Below, in pieces: positions 52,562-61,609 of a DNA stretch of 64,000 nt (position 1 is the first letter of the stretch; every line of letters begins with the position of its first letter). The notes beneath the pieces are model-generated. The model had not been told where the DNA came from, made no database searches, and saw only the letters and a program-made list of their open reading frames with translations. This stretch comes from Paenibacillus sp. Soil787. Its GTDB lineage: Bacteria > Bacillota > Bacilli > Paenibacillales > NBRC-103111. The DNA is taken from the NCBI RefSeq assembly GCF_001429545.1, contig NZ_LMSP01000044.1, positions 71,050 to 135,049 on the forward strand, read 5' to 3'. Made by a program: the position numbers and the translations under genes.

Positions 52562-52727
52562 ATAGTTAAATTGTTTGATTGGGGAAGAAAAACGAAGTAG
52601 GGGGAGTAGTTTTATACCTATTTTCATTAAAAATAGGTTGCAGTCTAATAGTTATTGGTTTGTAGTCCATACCTCTAATAGACCATTTCATATTATAGAA
52701 TGTTTCACTTGGGAGGTGAGGATAACT

Positions 52728-53312
52728 GTGCCAAGAAAACAACTACTTAAAAAGAAATTACTTAAAACAACCAGATTGAAATTAGGGTGCTCGAAAAATG
52801 GTCGAAGAAAACATTGTAAAAAGAAAACAATAATTATTTGCCCTCTAAAAAAAAGAAAAAAACATAAAAAGGTTATTATTTTCAAAAGAAAACTTAAGGT
52901 TACCGGTTTACAGGGAATGCAGGGGATGCAGGGACCACCGGGACCGAAAGGTACTCAAGGACCTTCAGGATTGCAAGGGCCTCCAGGCGCCACGGGACTT
53001 GTCATCATCCCTGACATCATCATTTTGCCAACTGCTCAAAGATATTTTTATATTATGAATTCAGATACTCAGTCCCTTGTAAGTATTCCGGCTAATGAAT
53101 TCACCAATGATGAGGGAACATTCATAACACAATTTACAGACTATGGTCAAAATAGCTATAGTAATCTTTACATCAATGGGATATTACAAGAAAGCAGTAT
53201 TTACTGCGTAAATGAAAGTGCATTAACCATAAATCTCAACAATCAAACTTTATACTCAGGTACACCAATTATTCTTGAAACCGTTAGATTCTTAGCTCAA
53301 ATAACTCTTTAA
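52728..53312 (+). CDS. Collagen-like protein with DUF4183 domain
   Basis: About 194 aa from the GTG at 52728, which follows the strong site GGGAGGTGAGG; an ATG far upstream gives an unlikely leader. Residues 1-60 are extremely basic with four Cys (CSKNGRRKHCKKK). A short Gly-X-Y tract follows (GMQGPPGPKGTQGPSGLQG), then DUF4183 (YFYIMNSDTQSLVSIPANE, NLYINGILQE, FLAQITL). DUF4183 occurs in exosporium and spore-surface proteins. The basic head may hold the protein to the coat by charge. Confidence 0.85.
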   Translation: MPRKQLLKKKLLKTTRLKLGCSKNGRRKHCKKKTIIICPLKKRKKHKKVIIFKRKLKVTGLQGMQGMQGPPGPKGTQGPSGLQGPPGATGLVIIPDIIILPTAQRYFYIMNSDTQSLVSIPANEFTNDEGTFITQFTDYGQNSYSNLYINGILQESSIYCVNESALTINLNNQTLYSGTPIILETVRFLAQITL

Positions 53313-53395
53313 AATGGTTTGTGATACTCAATTAATTAGCCCTTCCCTTTTACTATTATTAGCATAATCTAGTTGAGAGAAGAGAGGTGATATAA

Positions 53396-53680
53396 ATGCC
53401 AATTACAAAACCCTTTATGGCTGCCAGAAGATTTACGGCTACAGCAGGGGATGGAACGGGAACCGGTGCAGCATATAATATTCTTGCAACAGCTACCACG
53501 AATGATGCTGGTGTAGCTGCCACTGCCTTTCCAACTGCACCTGCGTATTATAATCTTTATATTAATGCTCAGATTCAATCAGCCGATACTTCCACCGCTA
53601 CCACTACTGCTATTACCATCCCAAACGGTGACGCACTCGATCCTGCGACTCCAATTGTAATCGAATTTGTTGTAAACTAA
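53396..53680 (+). CDS. DUF4183-domain protein, 94 aa
   Basis: A stand-alone DUF4183 domain: AARRFTATAGDGTG start, FPTAPAYYNLYINAQIQ, and end PATPIVIEFVVN. The ATG follows GAGAGGTG. Ala/Thr-rich, with no signal. It pairs with the collagen-like gene just upstream as a small spore-surface set. Confidence 0.82.
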   Translation: MPITKPFMAARRFTATAGDGTGTGAAYNILATATTNDAGVAATAFPTAPAYYNLYINAQIQSADTSTATTTAITIPNGDALDPATPIVIEFVVN

Positions 53681-53694
53681 TTTATTTTAATGGA

Positions 53695-53738
53695 GATGCC
53701 GACAAATCTTACTATTTTAGATTGTCGGCATTATTTTA
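53695..53738 (+). terminator. Rho-independent terminator
   Basis: TGCCGACAA pairs with TTGTCGGCA around an AT-rich loop with further TCT/AGA pairing, followed by TTATTTT. Confidence 0.85.
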
Positions 53739-53822
53739 TTAAACCTCTAATTATGGCATCATATTAGTCTTGATTCAACATGAGATCCATATCTTTTAGT
53801 AAGATCTTGTTCTTACGAAAGG

Positions 53823-54881
53823 ATGGTTAAATTGTTGTATTCGCCTCATTTGATTACACGAAAAATCATACCAGAAAATCAAGAATTCCCCATGCTGTCA
53901 CTATCCAGTCGAATCACGCCAGAACATCTGTTTTATATCCGGAACCATTTTCCATATCCGAATGTGGACATGCGCACTTGGGGACTTTCTATCGAAGGAT
54001 GTGTAAACAAACCAAGGTATTTTCGGTATCATGATCTCTTAAAAATGCCTCAAGTTACACTGCCCGTAACGCTTGAGTGTGTTGGAGATAAAAGGTCATT
54101 TTTTCAACCGAAAACTCGCGGCGTGCAGTGGGGACTTGGGGCAATTAGTCATGCGGTTTGGACTGGGGTTCGTCTTCAAGATTTATTGCTTGCAGCGGAC
54201 GTTCAAAGGAATGCACGTGAAGTGACGTTCGAGGGCATGGATAAAGGAGTTCGAACAGATATGCCAGGCGTTTTTTCCTATAAAAGAAGTTTATCTCTCG
54301 AACACTCTTTGCATCCCGATACCATTATAGCCCTTTACATGAATGGCAAACCGCTGCCTTACCTTCATGGTTATCCGGCTAGATTAATTGTTCCAGGATG
54401 GTACGGAATGGCTTCAGTCAAATGGCTTCACCGAATCGTTGTCATAGAGGAACAATTTCAAGGACCTTTCCAAGTCGTAGATTATGTATATGATCGAAAA
54501 CCATTAACGCCATCCGCTCCCGAGCCGGTTACAACCATTCATCTCAATTCGACCATTGCGGGGCCAACAGATCAGGAGGTATTGGCAAAAGGGGAGCATT
54601 GTGTATGGGGTACAACCATATCTAGCAGAGATCCAGTTGATCTGGTAGAGATAAGTACCGACAATGGAAACACCTGGTTGGCAGTATCTTGGTTGGATCA
54701 ACATGAAGCTTATTCTTGGAGGCGCTGGTGCTGGAAATGGACGGTAACTGAACCTGGAACCTATGACATGAAAGTCAGAGCTAAGGATACAGCAGGTAAC
54801 ATGCAAAGTGAAATGGCAGATTGGAATGTAAAAGGTTACGGTTATAATGCAATACAGCGTATACGTGTGTACGTTGATTGA
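53823..54881 (+). CDS. Sulfite-oxidase-like molybdopterin enzyme
   Basis: About 352 aa. Residues 50-230 are the oxidoreductase molybdopterin domain (GCVNKPRYFRYHDLLKMP; LECVGDKRSFF with the Mo-ligand Cys; GYPARLIVPGWYGMASVKW), and 240-350 the Mo-co dimerisation domain (VDLVEISTDNGNTW; WNVKGYGYNAIQRI). No haem domain and no export signal, so a cytoplasmic member with unknown electron partner. The ATG at 53823 is nearly joined to AAAGG; a TTG at 53832 or 53835 fits that site better. Confidence 0.85.
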   Translation: MVKLLYSPHLITRKIIPENQEFPMLSLSSRITPEHLFYIRNHFPYPNVDMRTWGLSIEGCVNKPRYFRYHDLLKMPQVTLPVTLECVGDKRSFFQPKTRGVQWGLGAISHAVWTGVRLQDLLLAADVQRNAREVTFEGMDKGVRTDMPGVFSYKRSLSLEHSLHPDTIIALYMNGKPLPYLHGYPARLIVPGWYGMASVKWLHRIVVIEEQFQGPFQVVDYVYDRKPLTPSAPEPVTTIHLNSTIAGPTDQEVLAKGEHCVWGTTISSRDPVDLVEISTDNGNTWLAVSWLDQHEAYSWRRWCWKWTVTEPGTYDMKVRAKDTAGNMQSEMADWNVKGYGYNAIQRIRVYVD

Positions 54882-54917
54882 CTATCCTTGTACATCTCCC
54901 AACCCTTCTCTGACCAT

Positions 54918-54950
54918 ATATGTACATACAAGTTGAGCGAATGATATAAT
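54918..54950 (+). promoter_or_regulatory. araR promoter with imperfect AraR operator
   Basis: ATATGTACATACAAGT (54918-54933) matches the palindrome at 56100 at 13 of 16 bases and covers the -35 region; a perfect TATAAT follows at 54945-54950. This fits autoregulation. Confidence 0.65.
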
Positions 54951-54980
54951 ACGGTCAGAATCAATAGCCTGAGGTGAATC

Positions 54981-56084
54981 ATGAAAGAAAAGCAAATGCC
55001 GAAATACTTACAGTTAAAACAGGAAATCCTATCGTGGCTTCATACCGGGAAGCTGAAACCGAGTGATCAAATGCCATCGGAAAATGAAATAGCCGAGCAA
55101 TTTCAGATGAGCCGTCAAACGGTTCGCCAGACATTCGGGGAGTTAGAGCAGGAAGGTTGGCTGTATCGGATGCAAGGCAAAGGAACATTCGTTTCCACAC
55201 CACAGACACAAAAAAGTCGAGATGTGCAAACCATTGGCATTCTGTCAACCTATATATCGGATTATATTTTTCCCCATATCGTAAGAGGAGCGGAGTCTGC
55301 TTTACGTGCTAGAGGATACAGACTGCTCTTGTCTTCCACAGACAATGATAAGGAAAAAGAAAAGGAAAGCCTCGACATGATGATGAGTCAGCCCTTAAGC
55401 GGCCTTATTATTGAACCGACCAAAAGCGCGGCAGGCAATCCGAATTTAAGTTATTATCTCTCATTAGACTATCAACATATTCCTTATTTGATGATTAATG
55501 AGCGGTATCCGGAGATGAATTGTCCTTCTTTGGTCGTAGATGATGAAGAGGGTGGATTCAAGGCGGCTCAGCACTTAATTGAGCTTGGGCATCGTCGTAT
55601 TGCTGGGTTCTTTAAGACCGATGATCTGCAAGGGGTTAATCGGATGAAAGGGTTTATTCGTGCTCATCATCATTATCAAATCCCGTTATTGCCGGAATTC
55701 GTCATTCATTATTCGACGGAAGAGAAGAGAATCAAACCCTACGAAAGCGCACAAGCGATGCTAGGTCAGGTGGATGAGCGGCCAACGGCATTCGTTTGCT
55801 ACAACGATGAGATAGCTATTCATCTTCTTGAAGCTATACGTACAACAGGTCTTCAAGTGCCGCAGGATATCTCTCTAGTCGGCTTTGATGACTCTTCTTT
55901 AGCAACCGCAACAGAGGTCAAGCTGACGACACTTTCGCATCCCAAAACGCAGATGGGTACGGATGCAGCAGAGATATTGATCGATATGATACAGAATAAA
56001 CGAGTAAATGGAAGAAAAACAGGGAAAGTCTATAAGCCGGAATTAATCATCAGGGATTCAACCATCCGAGTTAATCTGTCATAA
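54981..56084 (+). CDS. araR: AraR-type transcription factor (GntR HTH, LacI effector domain)
   Basis: A 367-aa regulator. Residues 1-75 are a GntR winged helix (MPSENEIAEQFQMSRQTVR; GWLYRMQGKGTFVS). Residues 80-365 are a LacI/periplasmic-binding domain (ILSTYISDYIFPHIVRGAE; ISLVGFDDSSLA). This fusion is characteristic of AraR, the arabinose repressor of Bacillus, and the two nearby TTGTACGTACAA-like operators support the name. The arabinose catabolic genes are not in the window; only an aldose epimerase follows. Confidence 0.88.
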   Translation: MKEKQMPKYLQLKQEILSWLHTGKLKPSDQMPSENEIAEQFQMSRQTVRQTFGELEQEGWLYRMQGKGTFVSTPQTQKSRDVQTIGILSTYISDYIFPHIVRGAESALRARGYRLLLSSTDNDKEKEKESLDMMMSQPLSGLIIEPTKSAAGNPNLSYYLSLDYQHIPYLMINERYPEMNCPSLVVDDEEGGFKAAQHLIELGHRRIAGFFKTDDLQGVNRMKGFIRAHHHYQIPLLPEFVIHYSTEEKRIKPYESAQAMLGQVDERPTAFVCYNDEIAIHLLEAIRTTGLQVPQDISLVGFDDSSLATATEVKLTTLSHPKTQMGTDAAEILIDMIQNKRVNGRKTGKVYKPELIIRDSTIRVNLS

Positions 56085-56099
56085 AAATTCAGCTAGCCA

Positions 56100-56115
56100 A
56101 CTTGTACGTACAAGT
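56100..56115 (+). promoter_or_regulatory. Perfect AraR operator upstream of the epimerase
   Basis: ACTTGTACGTACAAGT is a 16-bp perfect palindrome and fits the B. subtilis AraR consensus ATTTGTACGTACAAAT. TATACT follows within 10 bp. It is 160 bp before the epimerase start. Confidence 0.8.
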
Positions 56116-56274
56116 GATATACTGAATGTAGAAACGACAGAAATTTGAAGTAGGCTATCCATCGAGTCCATAAGATTATTTTCATCCATTGACTTCCATG
56201 ATTCTCATGCTTTAGAGTAAATTCATATAAGCCTGTCCAAAATGAAAGCACAGCTATCTAGGAGGAAATCGCAA

Positions 56275-57276
56275 ATGACGACGAAAGCGTTTGAAGGAAC
56301 ATACCAAGGAGAGAAAGCCATTTGGTTACAAGCCGGCCGTTATGAAGCAGCCGTTTTACCGGAAATTGGCGCTAATCTAATTGCTTTTAGAGATACTGAA
56401 AAAGAATACCGCTTTTTGCGTGAGCCTGCAATGGAAGAGATGGAAGCTTTTAAAGCACGTCCATTCGTGCACGGGATACCCGTATTATTTCCACCCAATC
56501 GCTACGAGGACGGGAAGTTTCCTTGGCAAGGCAAAGTCTATGAATTTCCGATCAATGAACCGAAGACAGGAAATCACCTGCACGGTTTTGTACACAATAT
56601 TCCATGGGCTGTTGAGAAATTCCGTACAGATGAAACTGAGAGTTCAGTAACCCTAGCTTTACGCGTAAGAGAAGGGCATTCCGTTTATGCGTATTTACCG
56701 CATGATTTCACGATACGCTTGACTTACACATTGAATGCATACGGTTTGCATCAGCATGTATCCGTACATAATGAAGGCAAAGAGGCTATGCCTTGCTTGT
56801 TAGCGTATCACACGACGATCAATGCTCCTTTTGCGCCGAACAGTCAGGCTTCTGATTATGGGTTCAAAATGACGATCGGCAACCGCTGGAAAATGAGTGA
56901 AAGAATGCTGCCAACCGGGGAGTATCAGCCATTGTCAGCGGACGAAGAGAAGATGAAAGTAGGCGGCTTGTCGCCATTCTTTGAATCCATGGATAATCAT
57001 TACACAACCTCGCCGCAAAACGGCCGCAACTATATGGAGTTGACAGATTCACGCGAAGGGATCAAACTTGTTTATGATGTAGGAACTTCCTACAAACAGT
57101 GGATGATCTGGAATAATGGCGCTTCTGAAGGATTTTTCTGCCCAGAGCCGCAAATGAATCTGGTAAATGCACCGAACGTAGGTCTCCCGGCTGATCAAAT
57201 TGGACTGGTTTCCTTGGAGCCAGGCGAAATTTGGGAAGAAACAGGACGTCTTTATACGATTGAATTGAACAAATAA
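56275..57276 (+). CDS. Aldose 1-epimerase (galactose mutarotase family)
   Basis: A 333-aa mutarotase that interconverts alpha and beta forms of sugars. GANLIAFRD near the start, GNHLHGFVHN with the catalytic His, LLAYHTTINAPF with the second His, and the Glu in CPEPQMNLVNAPN. The ATG at 56275 follows AGGAGG. With the AraR operator upstream it likely serves arabinose or a related pentose. Confidence 0.88.
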   Translation: MTTKAFEGTYQGEKAIWLQAGRYEAAVLPEIGANLIAFRDTEKEYRFLREPAMEEMEAFKARPFVHGIPVLFPPNRYEDGKFPWQGKVYEFPINEPKTGNHLHGFVHNIPWAVEKFRTDETESSVTLALRVREGHSVYAYLPHDFTIRLTYTLNAYGLHQHVSVHNEGKEAMPCLLAYHTTINAPFAPNSQASDYGFKMTIGNRWKMSERMLPTGEYQPLSADEEKMKVGGLSPFFESMDNHYTTSPQNGRNYMELTDSREGIKLVYDVGTSYKQWMIWNNGASEGFFCPEPQMNLVNAPNVGLPADQIGLVSLEPGEIWEETGRLYTIELNK

Positions 57277-57288
57277 AACGAATAAAAG

Positions 57289-57323
57289 GAGAGACTTTGA
57301 TCTCCGACCAAAGATCCCTATAT
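57289..57323. repeat. 35-bp hairpin element, copy 1
   Basis: GAGACTTTGATCTCCGACCA followed by AAGATCCCTATAT. Copy 2 at 62548-62582 differs at a single base. CTTTGAT pairs with ACCAAAG here (ATCAAAG in copy 2). An 11-nt piece (ACTTTGATCTC) recurs at 57592. Confidence 0.7.
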
Positions 57324-57412
57324 CAGCCCCTTTGACGCATGGAGAGAATCCGACGAGATGATCTGCTAGCGGCGAGGGGGTATTTTTATCCGAAAGAAAG
57401 GCGGGGTACATA

Positions 57413-57586
57413 TTGGAAAATAATGATGCTTCAGAAAAGGAACAACTCACAGCAGAGATCAAAAGACTAACGTTGGAAAACGAGAGATTGAAACAAGAGA
57501 TCGCGAAACTACGCGGAGTTACGCGTCCATCTTCGGGCTCCATGGATAGCATGTCTACGAAGTTGAAAGAAGCGTTGAGAGAGTAA
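57413..57586 (+). CDS. Small leucine-zipper-like protein, 57 aa
   Basis: A TTG at 57413 behind AAAGGCGGGG opens a 57-codon frame. Residues 8-35 are a clear coiled coil (EQLTAEIKRLTLENERLKQ, then EIAKLRG) with Leu at heptad positions, followed by a Ser-rich link and a short helix TKLKEALRE. Probably dimerises. No known family; it may bind another protein. One hairpin copy lies in its possible leader. Confidence 0.6.
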   Translation: MENNDASEKEQLTAEIKRLTLENERLKQEIAKLRGVTRPSSGSMDSMSTKLKEALRE

Positions 57587-57690
57587 TCATAACTTTGATC
57601 TCAAGAGAATTTGATTTTTGAGCTAAAAGAGGTTCCCGTCCAAGACATTGGCCTCCACCCCCAAGAATGAAAATAATGTGCCATATGACG

Positions 57691-57730
57691 AAAACGGCCC
57701 ATTCACAGATGTGAACGGAGCCGTTTTTTT
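57691..57730 (+). terminator. Rho-independent terminator
   Basis: AAACGGC and GCCGTTT form the outer stem, TTCACA/TGTGAA the inner stem, with seven Ts after. Confidence 0.85.
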
Positions 57731-57772
57731 GCCATTTTCCACCGGATGAAAATCATTGCTATAACAAATATG

Positions 57773-58198
57773 TTAGCGTTGACGCGCAGTGAAAATTTGA
57801 AAGACTACACCGAACTTGTCTATGACCATACCGTAAGCTGGGCTAAAATGAGTTTCTTGCAGTTCCAAGCTTACTTGTCCGTCTTGTCGTAACGATTCAT
57901 ATAGTTGTTTCGCTTGTTCCTTTTCAGAAGTGGTTATACAGATGGTAACTTGATTGCCAATGGGATGGGATTGACCCGGAAAAATATCGGAAACCATCAG
58001 TTCTGTTTGGCCGACTTTTAGTACCGAATGAGCTATACGATTCCTTGCATTGGCCGGTAATGATGATTCGGTGGAATCTGGACTCTCTCCGAATGTTTGG
58101 GTAAAAACAACTTTTGCGTCTAATGCTTGTACATAAAAATCAATAGCTTCTTTGGCATTTCCGTCCAACATAATAAAAGGTGTTAATTGTAAAATCAT
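57773..58198 (-). CDS. PhnB-like VOC-fold protein
   Basis: A 141-aa PhnB/YjdN-type protein: LQLTPFIMLDGNAKEAIDF, VVFTQTFGESPD, NRIAHSVLKVGQTELMVSD and FGVVFQIFTA. The ATG at 58198 follows AAGGGAG. It is divergent from the YafY-like regulator, a pairing often seen in Bacillales, so the regulator probably controls it. Substrate unknown. Confidence 0.82.
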   Translation of the reverse strand: MILQLTPFIMLDGNAKEAIDFYVQALDAKVVFTQTFGESPDSTESSLPANARNRIAHSVLKVGQTELMVSDIFPGQSHPIGNQVTICITTSEKEQAKQLYESLRQDGQVSLELQETHFSPAYGMVIDKFGVVFQIFTARQR

Positions 58199-58330
58199 GA
58201 TCAAACAGCTCCCTTGGTTCAAATTTTGATTATTTTTCGCAGGATGTTCAGAATTTTTGTGGGCTCAATGTTCATTATAATTTATAATGGTGACAGGAGT
58301 TGTCATAAATATAAAAAACGGAGAAATGTT

Positions 58331-59287
58331 ATGCCCAAATCGAAACGGCTTCTGGCATTGATGATGACCGTTAACCGCAAACGGAAGTTTACGGTCAAGG
58401 AACTTGCCCAAGAGTTTGAGGTGTCATCGAGAACGATTTTAAGAGACTTACAGGAACTAAGTGAGTTAGGGGTTCCTTTATATTCGGAAGTAGGACCTCA
58501 CGGCGGTTATCAGGTGTTGAACGAAAGAATCCTGCCGCCCATTGCCTTTACCGAGGAAGAGGCCATAGCCATATTTTTTGCCTGTCATGCCCTGCGGCAT
58601 TATGCCTGCCTCCCCTTTAAAACGGAAGCTTCTTCGGCATTGAGCAAGTTTTATAACTACATGTCTGGAGACGTCCGGGATCGTATTGATCAAATGAAGA
58701 ACCGGGTTGACTTTATAACGCCGTCAAGACATTCGGAATCCCCCCATTTATCCATCTTGCTGGATGGCGCTATCGATCAAAAAGTCATTCTCATCGAATA
58801 TGAATCGCGAGAAGGAATAGCCAGTAGGGAAATACAGCCGATTGGTATCTATGCGAGCAATGGCTTATGGTATTGTCCAGCTTACTGCTTTCTTCGCGGC
58901 GATATTCGTGTATTCCGATGTGACAGAATGCATTCGGCGGTTCATGCTTCTGATTCTTCTTCGAAACCGATAGATCTTAGGCATGTTCATCTTGGAAATA
59001 GGGAAGCACTTAACAAGGCGGAAGAGGAAGAAGCTATTTTACATGTGGAATTAAGCAAAGAAGGCGTCCAGAAGTGCGAGGCTGAGTTATGGGCGGGATC
59101 TAAATTGCACTTCAATAACGATGGCACTGGTTGGCTAGAGGGTAACATTGGGAAGAGTGACATCCCGTTTTTCGCAAAGTTTGTTCTTGGTCTGGGAAAT
59201 GAGGCCACAGTAAAAAGTCCACCGCAATTGGTAGATGCTATGAAAGAAATGATGGCCAAGATTATGGCAAAGTATAATTTCGAGTGA
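58331..59287 (+). CDS. YafY-family WYL-domain transcription factor
   Basis: A 318-aa DNA-binding protein. Residues 1-60 are an HTH (RKFTVKELAQEFEVSSRTIL, RDLQELSELGVP), and about 145-235 the WYL domain (LLDGAIDQKVILIEYESR; IGIYASNGLWYCPAYCF). The ATG at 58331 follows GGAG; the longer frame to 58214 covers the promoter region. A ligand for the WYL domain is not known. Confidence 0.85.
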   Translation: MPKSKRLLALMMTVNRKRKFTVKELAQEFEVSSRTILRDLQELSELGVPLYSEVGPHGGYQVLNERILPPIAFTEEEAIAIFFACHALRHYACLPFKTEASSALSKFYNYMSGDVRDRIDQMKNRVDFITPSRHSESPHLSILLDGAIDQKVILIEYESREGIASREIQPIGIYASNGLWYCPAYCFLRGDIRVFRCDRMHSAVHASDSSSKPIDLRHVHLGNREALNKAEEEEAILHVELSKEGVQKCEAELWAGSKLHFNNDGTGWLEGNIGKSDIPFFAKFVLGLGNEATVKSPPQLVDAMKEMMAKIMAKYNFE

Positions 59288-59360
59288 CAGGATTGCCGCG
59301 CAGTTCGACAAAGCTAGTTACATTCGTTATAATGAGAACTGCCAAAAGGAGGGAACTAAA

Positions 59361-59693
59361 ATGAACGAAACATTGCCACCAAAAACGTGTTCGATCGACC
59401 GACTCGTTACGAAAGAAGCAGAAGTTAACAAAGTGCTTGCTGGTGAGAAAACAGCTTGCAGACGCAATGGACGCTATGCAGATATCGGTGAAACGATGGA
59501 ATTGCAAGGCACAGCGTTTATAGTTACCAACGTGTACCAACAAACTTTGGGTGAATTGACTGTGGAACATGCAAAAGCGGAAGGTCATACGTCCGTAGAT
59601 GAGTACCGTGATAGTATTTTATCCATGCATCCAGGCATGCCATGGCTGCCGCATATGAAAGTATGGGTACACGAATTTCAAAAGGCTGAATAA
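59361..59693 (+). CDS. ASCH-domain-like protein
   Basis: A 110-aa protein with the ASCH/PUA-like pattern: VNKVLAGEKTACRRNGRYAD, IGETMELQGTAFIVTNV, GHTSVDEYRDSILSMHPGM and WVHEF. ASCH proteins are thought to bind RNA or act on modified nucleosides. The ATG follows AGGAGGG. A terminator follows. Confidence 0.78.
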   Translation: MNETLPPKTCSIDRLVTKEAEVNKVLAGEKTACRRNGRYADIGETMELQGTAFIVTNVYQQTLGELTVEHAKAEGHTSVDEYRDSILSMHPGMPWLPHMKVWVHEFQKAE

Positions 59694-59700
59694 GTAATAA

Positions 59701-59740
59701 CAAAAAACAGTGTGGATCTAAGGATCTGCACTGTTTTGTT
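59701..59740 (+). terminator. Rho-independent terminator
   Basis: AAAACAGTG-GATC pairs with GATC-CACTGTTTTG with small bulges. Confidence 0.8.
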
Positions 59741-59876
59741 AACCACATAAGAAAGTTTAAGTTTTCGGTTTCCGAAAACGGCTTTCTTATTAGCGATAAA
59801 AACTACATTTAAACGCGGTCGCTCATCTTTGAATGGCCTCGATAGAGGTTTTCTCAATTCTCATATAGAACGGATG

Positions 59877-60320
59877 ATGGTATTGTCTTGGTATGTACTG
59901 CTTTTATATCTACATATATTTAGTGTTGTTTTAAGTATAGGCCCTTATTTTATCCTATTCCCATTATTGACTAGAATTCGTAATGTGCCACTCGAGCAAT
60001 TGCCAGACTACCTTGAACCATTTCGGATTACGGTTCGGCTTACCAAGCATGCCGGCCACGTGCTTGTTGCGACAGGAATTTTTCTCACGTGGATAACGGC
60101 GTGGACGTGGAAAACATCCTGGATTATCGTCACGGTTCTCATTATGGTTGCTTCGCTGTACTTTATTGCCCGTGCATTCTCGCCCCTGCTCCGTCAGCTC
60201 AAGGCACCACACGAGAATCGAGATTTCTTAGTCAACAAGCTGCGCAAGGCATTGGTCTGGTATGTCATCATTACGTTGTCGATGATGTGGTTTATGGTGG
60301 CCAAACCAACCATTTGGTAA
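59877..60320 (+). CDS. Integral membrane protein (DUF2269-like), 147 aa
   Basis: Four membrane helices (SWYVLLLYLHIFSVVLSIG; VLVATGIFLTWITAW; SWIIVTVLIMVASLYFIAR; ALVWYVIITLSMMWFMVA). The arrangement and the His in YLHIFSVVLSIGPYF resemble DUF2269 proteins. The ATG at 59877 has no strong ribosome site. Function unknown. It converges with the methyltransferase, with only 5 bp between. Confidence 0.7.
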   Translation: MVLSWYVLLLYLHIFSVVLSIGPYFILFPLLTRIRNVPLEQLPDYLEPFRITVRLTKHAGHVLVATGIFLTWITAWTWKTSWIIVTVLIMVASLYFIARAFSPLLRQLKAPHENRDFLVNKLRKALVWYVIITLSMMWFMVAKPTIW

Positions 60321-60325
60321 TAAGC

Positions 60326-61024
60326 TTAAACAGCAGGCTTCCCGGCGTACATAACAACGAAATTGTAATATTTGTAAACGCAATCAACGTCAATGAAGCC
60401 ACAAGCTCGAAGCCAATTCAGCTGTTGATCGAGCGGAGCCATTTTATCCAATTTCGTCCTTTCGTAAGCAGCTTGCAGCGCTTCAGGTGTTAGATCTGTG
60501 GCTTCTACTTTAGCTGCCCAATCAGAACGGTACAATTGATCTAGGAAAGGGCTGCTGCCTAGGACTTGATCTGCGTTAACGAAGAACCCGCCTGGTTTCA
60601 GCAGCTTAAAAATCTTTTTATACAGATCATGCTTAGCCTGATCTTCAAGATGATGAATGGAAAGAGAGGAGATGACGCAATCAAACGGTTCTGAAGTCTC
60701 GAAAACACTATAGTCCTCCGCTATATATGTCACGTTGGCTCGGTTTTCTCCAAAGCGCTGTTTAGCGATATCGAGCATACCTTGCGAAAGATCAATTAAC
60801 GTTAGCATTGCATTAGGGTATTGGTTGATTACATAAGAGGAGAAGAGGCCGGTACCTGCTCCTAGGTCGAGAATACGTGGAGATGCATGATCGACCTTCA
60901 CTAGTGAAGCTGCTGTGTGGTAAAAATCATCAAAACAAGGAATCAGTTTTCTTCGCTGGCTATCATATTTCTCAGCAATTTCATTGAACTTTGTTGTGAT
61001 TTGCTGGTTTGTTAGCTGGCTCAT
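60326..61024 (-). CDS. Class I SAM-dependent methyltransferase
   Basis: A 232-aa methyltransferase with motif I RILDLGAGTGLFSSYV, motif II LTLIDLSQGMLDIA and motif IV FDCVISSLSIHHLED followed by LLKPGGFFVNAD. The substrate is unknown; the sequence belongs to the broad UbiE-like group. The ATG at 61024 follows GGAG at 11 nt. Confidence 0.85.
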   Translation of the reverse strand: MSQLTNQQITTKFNEIAEKYDSQRRKLIPCFDDFYHTAASLVKVDHASPRILDLGAGTGLFSSYVINQYPNAMLTLIDLSQGMLDIAKQRFGENRANVTYIAEDYSVFETSEPFDCVISSLSIHHLEDQAKHDLYKKIFKLLKPGGFFVNADQVLGSSPFLDQLYRSDWAAKVEATDLTPEALQAAYERTKLDKMAPLDQQLNWLRACGFIDVDCVYKYYNFVVMYAGKPAV

Positions 61025-61176
61025 AGGCTGATCAACTCCACTCCATAGATTGATATTGCTTTGTTGGTCTTATTTTAAAGGGAAAAGCAGGAAAAATCTA
61101 AGATATAAAACCGATCATCTTTATAGGTATTAACTATTAATATGGCAAGAACTATTGCGAATAGTTCGAAAAGGTA

Positions 61177-61608
61177 TCAATGTTTGGTTCGACGCAACAG
61201 CTGATTAAGAACCTCGGAGAAGACTAGTCCGATCGCGATTGCACCAGATAACAGGAAGGATTTGGCCGCTAGCTGTACGGCAAGATCGTAGTGGTTGAGG
61301 ACGACATTACGCATCGCATCATAGGCTAAGCCGCCGGGTACTAACGGGATAATTCCCGATACACTGAATACTATAACTGGTGTTTTGTATATTTTCGCAA
61401 AAAATTGACTGATAACGGTTACGAAAAAAGAGGCAATCAACGTGGCCAGAATTGGGTCCAAAGGAATCATTTGAATAGAAACATATAACATCCACCCGCA
61501 CATACCCACGAAGCCGCACTGCAAAAGTGTGCCCTTAGGGACGTTGAAAAGAATAGCGAATGCCGCAGTAGCAATGAAACTCGTTAAGAGCTGCTCAATC
61601 ATCATCAT
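61177..61608 (-). CDS. Threonine/serine exporter, small subunit (ThrE C-terminal half, DUF3815)
   Basis: A 143-aa membrane protein with four to five helices (LLTSFIATAAFAILF; FVGMCGWMLYVSIQM; IFSVSGIIPLVPGGLAYDA as VFSVSGIIPLVPGG). The IPLVPGG motif is the hallmark of the DUF3815 half of ThrE/YjjB. It starts one base after the stop of the larger half; the two together make a split ThrE. Start at 61608. Confidence 0.85.
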   Translation of the reverse strand: MMMIEQLLTSFIATAAFAILFNVPKGTLLQCGFVGMCGWMLYVSIQMIPLDPILATLIASFFVTVISQFFAKIYKTPVIVFSVSGIIPLVPGGLAYDAMRNVVLNHYDLAVQLAAKSFLLSGAIAIGLVFSEVLNQLLRRTKH

Positions 61609-61609
61609 C

